NCBI RefSeq assembly: GCF_002243045.1
Contig: NZ_MBKP01000039.1
Coordinates: forward strand, 1-52,544
Length of the DNA: 52,544 bases
Source of the DNA: Methanolobus psychrotolerans
GTDB lineage: Archaea > Halobacteriota > Methanosarcinia > Methanosarcinales > Methanosarcinaceae
Direction: 5' to 3'
The translations under genes and the position numbers were made by a program. Positions 43,407-52,544 of the stretch are shown in pieces (position 1 is the stretch's first letter; each line of letters starts with the position of its first letter). Under the pieces are notes generated by a model. The model was not told the DNA's origin. It ran no database searches and saw only the letters and a list, made by a program, of their open reading frames with translations.

Positions 43407-46400
43407 TTACAGTTCTTTCAAATGAGATACTAACAATTCAAACTTGCTTTCCATTTCCATCATCAAAGCTGCAGCCTCGTTGATCTTGCCTGCCTTGGAG
43501 AGGCTTTCCATATCTGCAGCAGTTTTGCTAAGATCTTCAGCTCCTATGTTTCCAGATGAACCTTTTATCTTATGAGCATACTGATTGACCCCCTCCATTT
43601 CCCCAGTATCTATAGCCTTTTTTAATGCATCCAACTGCATTGGTGCATCTTTCAGGAAAATATCTATTAAGCGTCTGGCCAGGTCTATATCATCCATCAT
43701 TCTTTCCATGAATGACTTTTTATTGAATATCAGAGGATCTGTCGGGACCTCCATTTCTCCTGTAGTATTGTCTGCATGACTTTTTTCTTGAATAGTGTGT
43801 GGCCATTTATTCATTAGATCAATAAGTGACTGCATTGAAACCGGTTTTGGGATATAATCATTCATACCGGCTTCAAGGCAACGTTCTTTGTCACCTGTCA
43901 TGGCATGTGCGGTCATTGCTATGACAGGAATATCATGATCATGTACCGCAGACAGAGGATCTCTTATGTGCCGGGTAGCTTCCAGTCCGTCCATCCCGGG
44001 CATCTGTACATCCATAAACACCAGGTCGTATGAATTATTTTCAAGAGCCTTTATTGCTTCTTCACCGTTACTTGCAATATCTGCACTAAAACCCAGTTTT
44101 TGCAGCATGCTCTGGGCCACGTTCTGGTTTACGATGTTATCCTCAACCAGCAAGATCCTCAGATCGCTGCTGGAAATTTCATGCGTATAACGGTCTTTTA
44201 GATGAGAATGTGACTTTGGTACTTTTTTGTCCATGCTAAGTATATTGCACAGAGTGTTGTACAGCTCAGATGCTCTGACCGGCTTGCTAAGATAAGCTTT
44301 GAAGTTTGTTCTATCCTGCAATTGGGAGCCGGGATGGTGTCCCAGAGAACTTAGCATTATCAGGGAACTGTTCTTGAGCTTTGGATCAGACCCAATGACA
44401 CGGGCAAGGGAGTCACCATCCATTCCCGGCATCTGCATATCTAACAGCGCTGCCTGGAAAGGTTCACCTGCATCATATGCCCTGTTGAGAGCCTGAAGAG
44501 CCATTGGACCGTCCTCGGCCATTTCTGCTTTTATCTTCCACGAAGAGAGTTGTTTGGCAAGTATCTCGCGATTGGTGGCATTATCGTCCACCACAAGCAC
44601 ATGTGAACCCTCGATCACAGAAGACAGTTTCTCCTTGCATAGACCTTCTGCCTCTGATCCATTGGCAAAGCTGAGAGTGAACCAGAACTCTGAACCTTTG
44701 CCTTCATTGCTCTGAACACCGATCTCACCCCCCATCATTTCCACAAGTTGCTTGGAAATTGCAAGACCAAGTCCTGTACCACCATACTGGCGTGTTGTAG
44801 AAGCATCTACCTGGCTGAACTTATTAAAAAGAATATCTTTTTTGTTATCTGGTATGCCAATACCGGTGTCTTTGACTGAAAAGCGCAATGTGGCGGTAGA
44901 GTCTGTTTCAGATCCAAGGGTCACACGTACCACTACCTCGCCTTGCTCTGTGAACTTGATCGCGTTGTTGACCAGATTTATCATTACCTGCTTTAAACGG
45001 CCAGGATCTCCCCGGATACATGGAGGTACGTTCGGTTCTGCGGCACATATGAATTCCAGACCCTTATCATGAGCCTTTACCGATAGCATGTCAGCCATAT
45101 CCTCAAGTAGTTCGTGCAGATCGAAGTCCAGCTCTTCAAGCTCTAACTTACCGGCCTCTATCTTGGAGAAGTCCAGTATATCATTGATAAGTCCAAGCAA
45201 TGTCTCCCCGCTGTTCTGTACCGTATCTGCGTAATGCCTTTGCTCTTCATTTAGCTCAGTATCCAGAAGCAGCCCGGTCATGCCAATAATACCGTTCATT
45301 GGTGTGCGTATCTCATGGGACATGTTGGCGAGGAACTCGGATTTTGCCATGTTTGCAGCTTCTGCCTGTAATTTTGCATTTCTCAGGGAAGTCACATCAA
45401 TTCCGTATTCCACAACACCTTTTATGTTCCCAAGCTTGTCCTTAATAGGAGATATCGACAACTGAAGTGCCTTCCCGGTTTTGATCTCGCGTATGTCCTC
45501 AGGAGTTGTTTCATCGAAAACTTGTTTTCCTGTCGATATGACTTCCTGAACTTTACACCAGGGGCATGGAGATGATCTTTGCATATACGTTTCGTAGCAT
45601 TTTGTACCGATAATATCACTGGCAGAATCATATTTTGTCAGTTTCAACCTGAAATCAGCATTGTTGAGAGTAATAATATTGTATTCAGTATCAACTACAT
45701 TAAGAGTTCCCGGAAGAATGTCAATTATTGATTGCAGTTGTGCCCTGCTGTTTTCCAGATCATTGTAATTCTTACTGTTTTTCAGAGCTATGGCAGCGTA
45801 TTCACCAAATGTTTGCGCAAGTCTGGCATCATTTTCGTCAAAGTCTCCATCTTTATGGGAAAAACCCATAATTCCTTCGGTTTTGCCATCTACATTCAAG
45901 GGGGAAAACAGGACATTGGGTAAGACCATATGCCCTTCTGGCATATATTCCAGCCATTTGCTCTTCATGAAATCATTATCATACACTACCTGCCCTGTGG
46001 CGTATGCTTCAGCACGCAGTCCTCTTAAAGGCATTGGCAGATCCGGGTTCACAGAACATGGCATACCCCCATCTTCCAAAAACAGTAATTCATTCTCTTC
46101 CCCTGATTTTGACAAAAGTGCCACATATCCGGCCTTTGCCCCTATAACCCGTGCACAAGCATCGAATATGCGCCTTCCAGCGTCTTCAAAATTATTGCTT
46201 TCAAGGATGGCATGAGTTGCATTGAGAAGTTCTTCAATTTCAGTTTCTTTTTGGAGAGAATTATTTAGTGACTGCTTCAGATCTAACTCTGCCTGTTTGC
46301 TTTGCGTTACATCCGTATGGGAACCCGCCATTCTGTAAGGAATACCATTTTCGTCCACAAGAGATGAACCTCTTGCCAGTATCCATATATATTCCCCATT

Positions 46401-49400
46401 TTTGTGTCTGAAGCGGAATTCAATGTGATACTCAGAGATATTTCCTTGCAGATAATTTTGCATATAGTCCATCACTCTGACTCTGTCATCAGGATGGATA
46501 TGTTCCTTAAATGTAGAGAAATCATTGGGGAGCTCGGAATCCTCATAACCTATCATCTCTTTCCACCTGGGAGACAGGTATAAACTGTCATCACGCAGGT
46601 CCCAGTCCCATATGCCATCCCGGGAACCATTTACAGCCAGAATAAATTGTTCATGGCTTTTTTCAAGCTCATCTGCGTATGTCTGCAATTTTTTCTCTGA
46701 AAGTTTACGTTCTGTGACATCTATATGAGAAATAACAACTTTGCGTGGAAAAGAATCAGTACTTTCAAAAGGCCGGACCTTACCTATGAACCACCTTTCT
46801 TTTTCCGGGGAATGACATGGGTATTCAAGTTTAAAAAAATCAATTTTTCCCGACATTACATCTTCAATACCTTTGGCGAATTTCAATCCCAGGTCTGAAT
46901 CTTTACCATCTGAACTTTTTGCTATTTCAATATAATTTGATCCTTCACTTACTTTGCCAATATCTGCAGAATTAGCAATAGCAAAATCCATCCATGACTT
47001 GTTTGTTTTTATGATATTGCCGGTTTCATCCAGTACACAAATATTCGCATCTAAAGAATCAAGGGTGGATTGGTTAAGGGAATTTAGATCTTTAATTGTT
47101 TGTTCTGCATACCAGTTATCTGTAATATCACGGCCTACACCCACCAATCCGAGAATATCTCCTGCAGAGTTGAATAAAGGTGCTTTAAGCGTGTCAAGTA
47201 AAACTTTTTTGCCGTTTGGATAACCTACCCATTCTTCGTTGTGTCTGGCTTTACCTTCTTGCACCATAGTTGCGTCATTCATTCTGAAGAAATCAGCAAG
47301 CTCCTTATTGAATAGGTCGTAATCTGTATGACCGATGATCCTTTCTCTATCCCTGCCTACAAAAGTCAAGAATTCAGGATTGCATCCCAGATATACTCCC
47401 TGAAGGTCTTTGAAGAATATCATATCAGGTATTGAATCAAGAAGGCTTTTTAATAGAGACTTTTCCTTTTCAAGTATCTCTTCTGCCTTTTTGCGGTCGG
47501 TAATGTCTCTAACAACAGCAATAACCTTGTATTCACCAAAAGAAGCCATCTTGCATTCAAAATGCCCCATTTCATTTTTAACAGGCATTTGATATTCTAT
47601 TGTTTCTGTTAACTGTTCTTTTATAACTTTATCAATGCCTATTTTAAGTTCAGTAGCCAGTTTTTTTGGTAGAACTTCAAATATGTTTTTGTTTAAAAAC
47701 ATCTCTTTAGGCATAGCCAGTTTTTCATCATCCGCTGATTTATAATCAACAAATACACCATCAATATCTAGAACAAATACCAAATCCGGAATAGCTGCGA
47801 TCAAGGATTTATTGTACAAATTACTATTTGACAAAGCCTCATCGGCCTTCTTACGCTCTGTGATATCTCTTATTGCTGCTACACGAACCTGACGATCAGC
47901 ACGTGTGAGATCATATGCTTCAATTTCAAGGGGCACTAATGATCCGTCTTTTCTTACTCCACGAATTTCATAGGGTTTTGCAGTATTTTTAGCCATCTGC
48001 TGCCTGACAATATCAAGATCATCAGGATAAATGAGCATTGGTAATATATTCTTGCCTAATAGTTCATCGCGTGTATATCCCATTATGCGGGTCAGTGCCT
48101 CATTGACCTCAACGACTACACCATTTTCATGAATAATTATGCCTTCAAATGTTACATCTGAGAGCAAGCGATATTTTTCTTCACTCCGGGCCAACTCATC
48201 TTCCATTAGCTTGCGGTCAGTAATATCTCTGGCTATTCCTTCCAGGGCTATTAAATTTCCATTTTCATCATAAATGAAGACATTCTTTTGCTCTGACCAG
48301 ATAATTTCCCCATCCTTTCTTATCCAGCGGAGCGTAGCAGTAGTCCTGTCTGGATCGCCTTTTGACATACTTTCCAGCAGTTGACGATCATCAGGATGCA
48401 CAAGCTTAAAACCAAGATCAGGGTCTTCATAATGCTCTTGTGGGGAATACCCTGTGATCTTTGTGGCAGCAGGACTAACGTAAGTGAATCCTCTCTTAGG
48501 CGCAAATTCATAGCGATATATCAGGTCATTGGCATTTTCAGCCAATCTCCTGAAACGTTCCTCGCTCTCACTGAGTTTCCTTTCTGCATTCTTACGTTCA
48601 GTGATGTCCTGGAACACAGTAGCAAAGATATCCGTGTCTACACGATATGCACTTATGTTGTAGTATCGCTGCAATGGTTCAGAGAAATCTTCAAAATTAA
48701 CAGGGATACCAGTACTTACGACTTTACCATATTTTTCAATAAAAGACGTTCTTTCAATACCCGGAAGAACTTCAGTTGCACGTTTTCCCAGAACATCGTC
48801 AACTTTCAATCCTGTATGCTTCTCAAATGTTTCATTTGCCTCAAGGAACACATAGTCAACCGGATTGCCTTGTTCATCACGGATCATCTTATGGATAGCC
48901 ACACCACTAATAGAATGTTCAAAGAGGCCACGGAATTTTTCTTCACTCTCCCGCAACGCCCCCTCTGCGCCTATATGTCTTATAATATTCCATACAGAAT
49001 CCATGAGCAAAGTAAGCTGAAGTGTATCGTTCTCATTGTAAGCTGAATCTTTGTTGGCAACCCCGACCACAGCGACTATCCGGTCATTTCTGAAAATTGG
49101 TACTGTCATGAATCTATGGAGCTTAACATGACCCTCAGGATAACCTTTTTTCAGTATATTCGGGGCATTGAAATCGTTTACTATTACTGTCTTACGTTGT
49201 CTGACCGCTTCCCCCCATATGCCTGTGTTGTCCAGATCATAAGTTGTCTGGGGTTTGGTAATTTCACATTCCTTCATTACATCTTTAGACCACGTGTTAA
49301 GAGTGAACTTCTTTTTTGTTTCACTGTAGTAATATATATAACCAAATTTGCTTTCAGTGAGCTTAATGGCTTCATTGAGTGCAAAATCAAGAAACTCCTG

Positions 49401-49931
49401 GATAGAATCGTGTCTGGACTGCAGGATATCTACAAGGCTCCGTAATCTGGCCTCTCTAAGAAGTAGCTCATTTTCAACTCTTTTTTGCTCAGTGATATCG
49501 GAAATCACGCCTATGATACCTTCCACGTTGCCATTTGTACCTGTTATGGTTGCTTTGTCAAAGATGACATCTCTGATATCGCCATCTTTGGTCTTAACTT
49601 GCCCTTCATACCGTTGTTTACCATGTTTTTGATAGAGCTCTTTGTCCTTCTCTGAATACTTGTCGGCTATTTCCTCTGGTCCTATTTCATACACAGTCTT
49701 ACTGATAATCTCTCCACGGGTCAGTCCGATAAGTTTCTCAAAGGCCTTATTGCAGTCAGTATACTTCCCTTGTGAATCTTTATAAAATACAGGTTCTGGT
49801 ATGGTTTCCAGAAGAGTTCTCAGAAAATTGGCCTGCCATTTTGACAGATAATTAATGTCAGATATCCAAGCGTTTTCTTCGTCTGTTTCTGAGGATAAAA
49901 ATGATTTATGACCAGAAGACATTTTTTTCAT
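43407..49931 (-). CDS. Giant hybrid sensor histidine kinase (9 PAS, 2 GAF, HisKA, HATPase, 2 REC, HPt)
   Basis: A 2174-residue cytosolic protein. The order by eye is PAS, GAF (about 160-325), seven PAS, GAF (about 1255-1410), and a PAS with a Cys cluster ([12 protein letters not shown]). The kinase core follows with His in [10 protein letters not shown] (about 1539), HATPase with [15 protein letters not shown]1 with Asp in [11 protein letters not shown] (about 1832), REC2 with Asp in [12 protein letters not shown] (about 1974), and HPt with His in [12 protein letters not shown] (about 2119). Both receivers keep their acidic pair and Lys, so a full phosphorelay within one chain is possible. 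The first PAS ([14 protein letters not shown]) is nearly the same as that of the 2521-residue kinase, and the C-terminal half matches the 857-residue kinase at 17188. AAGGA lies before the start; ATG at 49922 is an alternative. No DNA-binding output is present. Confidence 0.94.
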   Translation of the reverse strand: MKKMSSGHKSFLSSETDEENAWISDINYLSKWQANFLRTLLETIPEPVFYKDSQGKYTDCNKAFEKLIGLTRGEIISKTVYEIGPEEIADKYSEKDKELYQKHGKQRYEGQVKTKDGDIRDVIFDKATITGTNGNVEGIIGVISDITEQKRVENELLLREARLRSLVDILQSRHDSIQEFLDFALNEAIKLTESKFGYIYYYSETKKKFTLNTWSKDVMKECEITKPQTTYDLDNTGIWGEAVRQRKTVIVNDFNAPNILKKGYPEGHVKLHRFMTVPIFRNDRIVAVVGVANKDSAYNENDTLQLTLLMDSVWNIIRHIGAEGALRESEEKFRGLFEHSISGVAIHKMIRDEQGNPVDYVFLEANETFEKHTGLKVDDVLGKRATEVLPGIERTSFIEKYGKVVSTGIPVNFEDFSEPLQRYYNISAYRVDTDIFATVFQDITERKNAERKLSESEERFRRLAENANDLIYRYEFAPKRGFTYVSPAATKITGYSPQEHYEDPDLGFKLVHPDDRQLLESMSKGDPDRTTATLRWIRKDGEIIWSEQKNVFIYDENGNLIALEGIARDITDRKLMEDELARSEEKYRLLSDVTFEGIIIHENGVVVEVNEALTRIMGYTRDELLGKNILPMLIYPDDLDIVRQQMAKNTAKPYEIRGVRKDGSLVPLEIEAYDLTRADRQVRVAAIRDITERKKADEALSNSNLYNKSLIAAIPDLVFVLDIDGVFVDYKSADDEKLAMPKEMFLNKNIFEVLPKKLATELKIGIDKVIKEQLTETIEYQMPVKNEMGHFECKMASFGEYKVIAVVRDITDRKKAEEILEKEKSLLKSLLDSIPDMIFFKDLQGVYLGCNPEFLTFVGRDRERIIGHTDYDLFNKELADFFRMNDATMVQEGKARHNEEWVGYPNGKKVLLDTLKAPLFNSAGDILGLVGVGRDITDNWYAEQTIKDLNSLNQSTLDSLDANICVLDETGNIIKTNKSWMDFAIANSADIGKVSEGSNYIEIAKSSDGKDSDLGLKFAKGIEDVMSGKIDFFKLEYPCHSPEKERWFIGKVRPFESTDSFPRKVVISHIDVTERKLSEKKLQTYADELEKSHEQFILAVNGSRDGIWDWDLRDDSLYLSPRWKEMIGYEDSELPNDFSTFKEHIHPDDRVRVMDYMQNYLQGNISEYHIEFRFRHKNGEYIWILARGSSLVDENGIPYRMAGSHTDVTQSKQAELDLKQSLNNSLQKETEIEELLNATHAILESNNFEDAGRRIFDACARVIGAKAGYVALLSKSGEENELLFLEDGGMPCSVNPDLPMPLRGLRAEAYATGQVVYDNDFMKSKWLEYMPEGHMVLPNVLFSPLNVDGKTEGIMGFSHKDGDFDENDARLAQTFGEYAAIALKNSKNYNDLENSRAQLQSIIDILPGTLNVVDTEYNIITLNNADFRLKLTKYDSASDIIGTKCYETYMQRSSPCPWCKVQEVISTGKQVFDETTPEDIREIKTGKALQLSISPIKDKLGNIKGVVEYGIDVTSLRNAKLQAEAANMAKSEFLANMSHEIRTPMNGIIGMTGLLLDTELNEEQRHYADTVQNSGETLLGLINDILDFSKIEAGKLELEELDFDLHELLEDMADMLSVKAHDKGLEFICAAEPNVPPCIRGDPGRLKQVMINLVNNAIKFTEQGEVVVRVTLGSETDSTATLRFSVKDTGIGIPDNKKDILFNKFSQVDASTTRQYGGTGLGLAISKQLVEMMGGEIGVQSNEGKGSEFWFTLSFANGSEAEGLCKEKLSSVIEGSHVLVVDDNATNREILAKQLSSWKIKAEMAEDGPMALQALNRAYDAGEPFQAALLDMQMPGMDGDSLARVIGSDPKLKNSSLIMLSSLGHHPGSQLQDRTNFKAYLSKPVRASELYNTLCNILSMDKKVPKSHSHLKDRYTHEISSSDLRILLVEDNIVNQNVAQSMLQKLGFSADIASNGEEAIKALENNSYDLVFMDVQMPGMDGLEATRHIRDPLSAVHDHDIPVIAMTAHAMTGDKERCLEAGMNDYIPKPVSMQSLIDLMNKWPHTIQEKSHADNTTGEMEVPTDPLIFNKKSFMERMMDDIDLARRLIDIFLKDAPMQLDALKKAIDTGEMEGVNQYAHKIKGSSGNIGAEDLSKTAADMESLSKAGKINEAAALMMEMESKFELLVSHLKEL

Positions 49932-50334
49932 CTACTTTGTTCCTTAACTATTTTCCGAGTATTTTAATAAATGTACATCACAATAACAGTTCAACCTTCC
50001 TATCTACTAATATTTGTATACATATATAATTTATCAGTGGGTACTTAGTTCAAAAGTTACCATATTACTTTTGATAGTTTTACAAATGAAAGAAATTATA
50101 AATTACAACCATTCAGTGATTTTTTGCGTTCATCCTATCAATTATATGCTGCTTTATTTTCAGAGTATACAGCATGAAGCGCATTACTTTTAGTCACATG
50201 GTTTAAGGAGTTACAATTATCACTATTTACTTTATAATAAACCTTATATATAATATGCGGACTTATATTACTGTACTGAATAATTTGATGTGTGACAATT
50301 AGTCACAGTTCATGCAATAAGAGGTGTGTTGTAT
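49932..50334. promoter_or_regulatory. Divergent intergenic region with TATA box for the sensor at 50335
   Basis: 403 AT-rich bases between two divergent sensory genes. On the plus strand CCTTATATATAATAT (about 50242-50256) is a good TATA element, which would put the transcription start near 50275-50280. A dyad follows at 50291-50307, and GAGGTG (50321-50326) is the ribosome-binding site. No gene was seen. Confidence 0.5.
50291..50307. promoter_or_regulatory. Short dyad TGTGAC-N5-GTCACA
   Basis: Perfect 6-base arms around AATTA lie in the leader just after the expected transcription start of the sensor gene. A further half-site, AGTCACA, occurs upstream near 50189-50196. It could bind a dimeric regulator; none is named here. 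Confidence 0.35.
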
Positions 50335-52544
50335 ATGTTTGGTAATAAAGATAAGCTCCAAGAAGAGATAGTTAACATTAAAAAGACATTGTCTGATAAA
50401 GAATCGAAGTTACAGTTCCTTGTATCTAATCTGCCTGGATTTATTTACAGGTGCAAGTATGATAAAGACCGGACAATGATCGATATAACCCCAAAGGTCA
50501 ATTCATCATGTGGTTATCCTGCCTCAGACTTCATTAATAATTCTGTCCGGTCTTATGGAAGCATCATTCATCAGGATGATGCCGATGCTGTTGACAGGAA
50601 GATCAGTGAGGCAATAAATGCCGGCAGATCATGGGATATCGAATATCGTATGATCCATAAGGATGGCAGCATCCGCTGGATGCACGAAGATGGCCAGGCG
50701 ATAGCGGATAAAGACGGAACCATACAGCATCTTGACGGTTTTGTCCTTGACATCACCGAAAACAAGAACGAGGAGCTTGTCAACGGAATACTGACACTTG
50801 TAGATGCAGCGATAGAGGGAAAACTTGACACGCGTGCCCAGATCGAAGCCTATGATGGTAACGACAGGAAAGCCATGGAAAGTATCAACCAGCTTCTTGA
50901 TGCAGTAATAGGTCCATTGAACGTTTCCGCAGAGTACATAGACAGGATCTCCAAAGGAGACATCCCTGCAAAGATCACAGATGAATATAAAGGCGACTTC
51001 AACGAGATAAAGAATAACCTGAATCAGTGTATCGATTCTCTCAATAAGCTAATGGAAGAAACAAATGTTCTAGTTGATGCAGCAATTGAAGGTAGACTTA
51101 CCACAAGGGGCAACGTAGGGAACTTTAATGGGGAATATGCAGAACTTATTTCAAGTGTCAATCAGGTAATTGATGCTTTAGTGGGTCACATTGACCAGAT
51201 ACCAACCCCATTTATGATAATAGATACGGATTTTAACATATCTTATATGAATAAGACAGGTGCAGTTGTTATTGGTCAGGAACCAGAACAATTGATCGGC
51301 GAGAAATGCTATAACCATTTCAAGACGTCTGACTGTCGTACAGAGAACTGTGCTTGTGCAAGAGCGATCAAAACCGGACAGAATGTATCCAGTGAAACAG
51401 ATGCTCATCCGGGTGGAAAGGACCTATTCATTGATTATGAAGGTGTTCCGGTTAAAGACAGGAATGGGAAGATCATCGGTGCACTTGAGATCGTGATGGA
51501 CAAAACAGAAGTAAAGCAGGCAATTGATGACGCATGCACAAAGGCAGATTATCTTGAAAAAATACCGACACCAGTAATGATTGTTGACAGGGATTTCAAT
51601 GTTCAGTTCATGAACATGGCGGGAGCTTCTGCTGTTAACAGCACACCTGAAAAATGCATGGGTCAGAAATGTTTCAACCTTTTCAATACGGGTCATTGTA
51701 ACACGGCTGACTGCCAGGTGGCAAAAGCTATGCAGACAGACTCTGTGTGTACAAGTGACACGATCGCAAAATTACCTTCCGGTGAGCTGCCAATCAGATA
51801 TTCCGGAGCACCTCTGAAAAATAAGAAGGGAGAGATTGTAGGAGGACTCGAATATGTCCTTGATATAAGCAAAGAGATGGAGATCACAGATGGTGTCCGT
51901 GAACTTGCAGAAGCTGCGATTGCAGGTAAATTGGATGAGCGTGCTGATCTTAGCAGGTTTGAAGGTAATTACAGGAATATAATTGAAGGTGTTAATCACA
52001 CACTTGACGCTGTCATAGGACCACTCAACGTTGCGGCAGAGTATGTTGACAGGATAGCAAAGGGAGAGATACCAGAAAAGATCACCGATAACTACAACGG
52101 TGACTTCAATGAGATCAAGAACAATCTCAACCAGTGTATCGATGCAATTAATGAACTTGTGGCTGATGCGAACATGCTGTCAAAGGCAGCTGTCCAGGGT
52201 AAACTTGACACACGTGCAGATGCCTCTAAACACTATGGCGATTACAGGGCAGTTGTCCAGGGAGTCAATGATACACTTGACGCTGTAATAGGTCCACTTA
52301 ACGTTGCAGCAGAGTATGTTGACAGGATAGCAAAGGGAGAGATCCCGGATAAGATCACTGATGAATACAACGGTGACTTCAATGAGATCAAGAACAACCT
52401 GAACCAGTGTATCGATGCAATAAATGCACTTGTTTCTGATGCCAACATGCTGTCCAAAGCTGCGGTCAAGGGTAAACTCGATACTCGTGCCGATGCCTCT
52501 AAACACTTCGGTGATTACAAGGTTATCGTTGAAGGAGTCAATGA
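50335..52544 (+). CDS. PAS/HAMP-repeat sensor protein (methyl-accepting-protein-like), 3' end outside window
   Basis: ATG at 50335, eight bases after GAGGTG, opens a frame of 736 codons that is still open at the window end. It encodes a short coiled coil, a PAS domain (about 25-145), HAMP-like units, two further PAS domains each with a Cys cluster (CYNHFKTSDCRTENC and CFNLFNTGHCNTADC), and then repeated HAMP-like units of 91 residues (IGPLNVAAEYVDRIAKGEIP, ITDEYNGDFNEIKNNLNQC). There is no membrane segment in the visible part, so it appears cytosolic. Methanosarcinales have such poly-HAMP proteins ending in either a chemoreceptor signalling domain or a kinase; the end is not visible here. It is divergent from the 2174-residue kinase. 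Confidence 0.88.
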   Translation, partial: MFGNKDKLQEEIVNIKKTLSDKESKLQFLVSNLPGFIYRCKYDKDRTMIDITPKVNSSCGYPASDFINNSVRSYGSIIHQDDADAVDRKISEAINAGRSWDIEYRMIHKDGSIRWMHEDGQAIADKDGTIQHLDGFVLDITENKNEELVNGILTLVDAAIEGKLDTRAQIEAYDGNDRKAMESINQLLDAVIGPLNVSAEYIDRISKGDIPAKITDEYKGDFNEIKNNLNQCIDSLNKLMEETNVLVDAAIEGRLTTRGNVGNFNGEYAELISSVNQVIDALVGHIDQIPTPFMIIDTDFNISYMNKTGAVVIGQEPEQLIGEKCYNHFKTSDCRTENCACARAIKTGQNVSSETDAHPGGKDLFIDYEGVPVKDRNGKIIGALEIVMDKTEVKQAIDDACTKADYLEKIPTPVMIVDRDFNVQFMNMAGASAVNSTPEKCMGQKCFNLFNTGHCNTADCQVAKAMQTDSVCTSDTIAKLPSGELPIRYSGAPLKNKKGEIVGGLEYVLDISKEMEITDGVRELAEAAIAGKLDERADLSRFEGNYRNIIEGVNHTLDAVIGPLNVAAEYVDRIAKGEIPEKITDNYNGDFNEIKNNLNQCIDAINELVADANMLSKAAVQGKLDTRADASKHYGDYRAVVQGVNDTLDAVIGPLNVAAEYVDRIAKGEIPDKITDEYNGDFNEIKNNLNQCIDAINALVSDANMLSKAAVKGKLDTRADASKHFGDYKVIVEGVN
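52021..52544 (+). repeat. 273-bp in-frame tandem repeats coding HAMP-like units
   Basis: Matching words recur 273 bases apart, for example CCACTCAACGTTGCGGCAGA at 52021 against the near copy at 52294, and AACATGCTGTC at 52171 against 52444. A more diverged earlier copy starts near 50914. The period equals 91 codons, and the array continues beyond the window. Confidence 0.8.

Noticed and set aside
1-52544. tRNA, rRNA, CRISPR or insertion sequences
   Set aside because: Scanning by eye found no T-loop/acceptor pattern, no spaced identical repeats and no transposase; a tRNA search program would be decisive.

Overview
The window looks like a chromosome segment of a methanogenic archaeon of the Methanosarcinaceae type (Methanolobus/Methanococcoides-like; the genus cannot be fixed from sequence alone). 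The evidence is a Methanosarcina-type S-layer gene, archaeal PheT, split PurS/PurQ, an archaetidylinositol-phosphate-synthase-like enzyme, an HdrD-like iron-sulfur protein, archaeal TATA boxes with Shine-Dalgarno sites, and very large PAS/GAF histidine kinases. No rRNA, tRNA, CRISPR array or insertion sequence was recognised.

Layout. At 1-687 (minus) is the 5' part of an S-layer gene with an in-frame TGA. At 1040-6325 (plus) is a tight five-gene operon: lipoprotein solute-binding protein, class I methyltransferase, radical SAM protein, BtuC/FecD-type permease and ATPase. Its promoter region carries two dyads that match the bacterial ModE (molybdate) box, and a broken molbindin gene lies just downstream. 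Together these suggest a molybdate/tungstate (oxyanion or metal-complex) uptake system rather than the iron or corrinoid uptake that homology alone would suggest. The radical SAM protein ends in a domain that aligns with the C-terminal lobe of the operon's own solute-binding protein. I consider this the most novel system in the window.

From 6.7 to 17 kb are housekeeping and envelope genes: pheT, a UbiA-family prenyltransferase, a type IV pilus/secretion ATPase and its membrane platform, rnhB, purQ, purS, a possible 37-residue membrane peptide, a CDP-alcohol phosphatidyltransferase and a small unknown gene. From 17.2 to 24.9 kb (minus) is a three-gene signalling operon: PAS histidine kinase, CheB-CheR-PAS fusion, and hybrid kinase. 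Its middle part (about 19.2-22.7 kb) is markedly GC-rich and bacterial in style. The composition changes inside the hybrid kinase gene, which suggests a mosaic.

From 25.4 to 35.1 kb are an asparagine-synthetase/Dph6 fusion, a three-gene minus-strand run (PepD peptidase, DUF523-DUF1722 protein, HdrD-like protein), a macro-domain protein, a class I glutamine amidotransferase, a GNAT acetyltransferase and a secreted cohesin-domain surface protein. From 35.2 kb to the end is a sensory block: a single-domain response regulator directly after a 2521-residue PAS/GAF/PocR kinase, a 2174-residue hybrid kinase, and on the plus strand a PAS/HAMP-repeat sensor that runs off the window.
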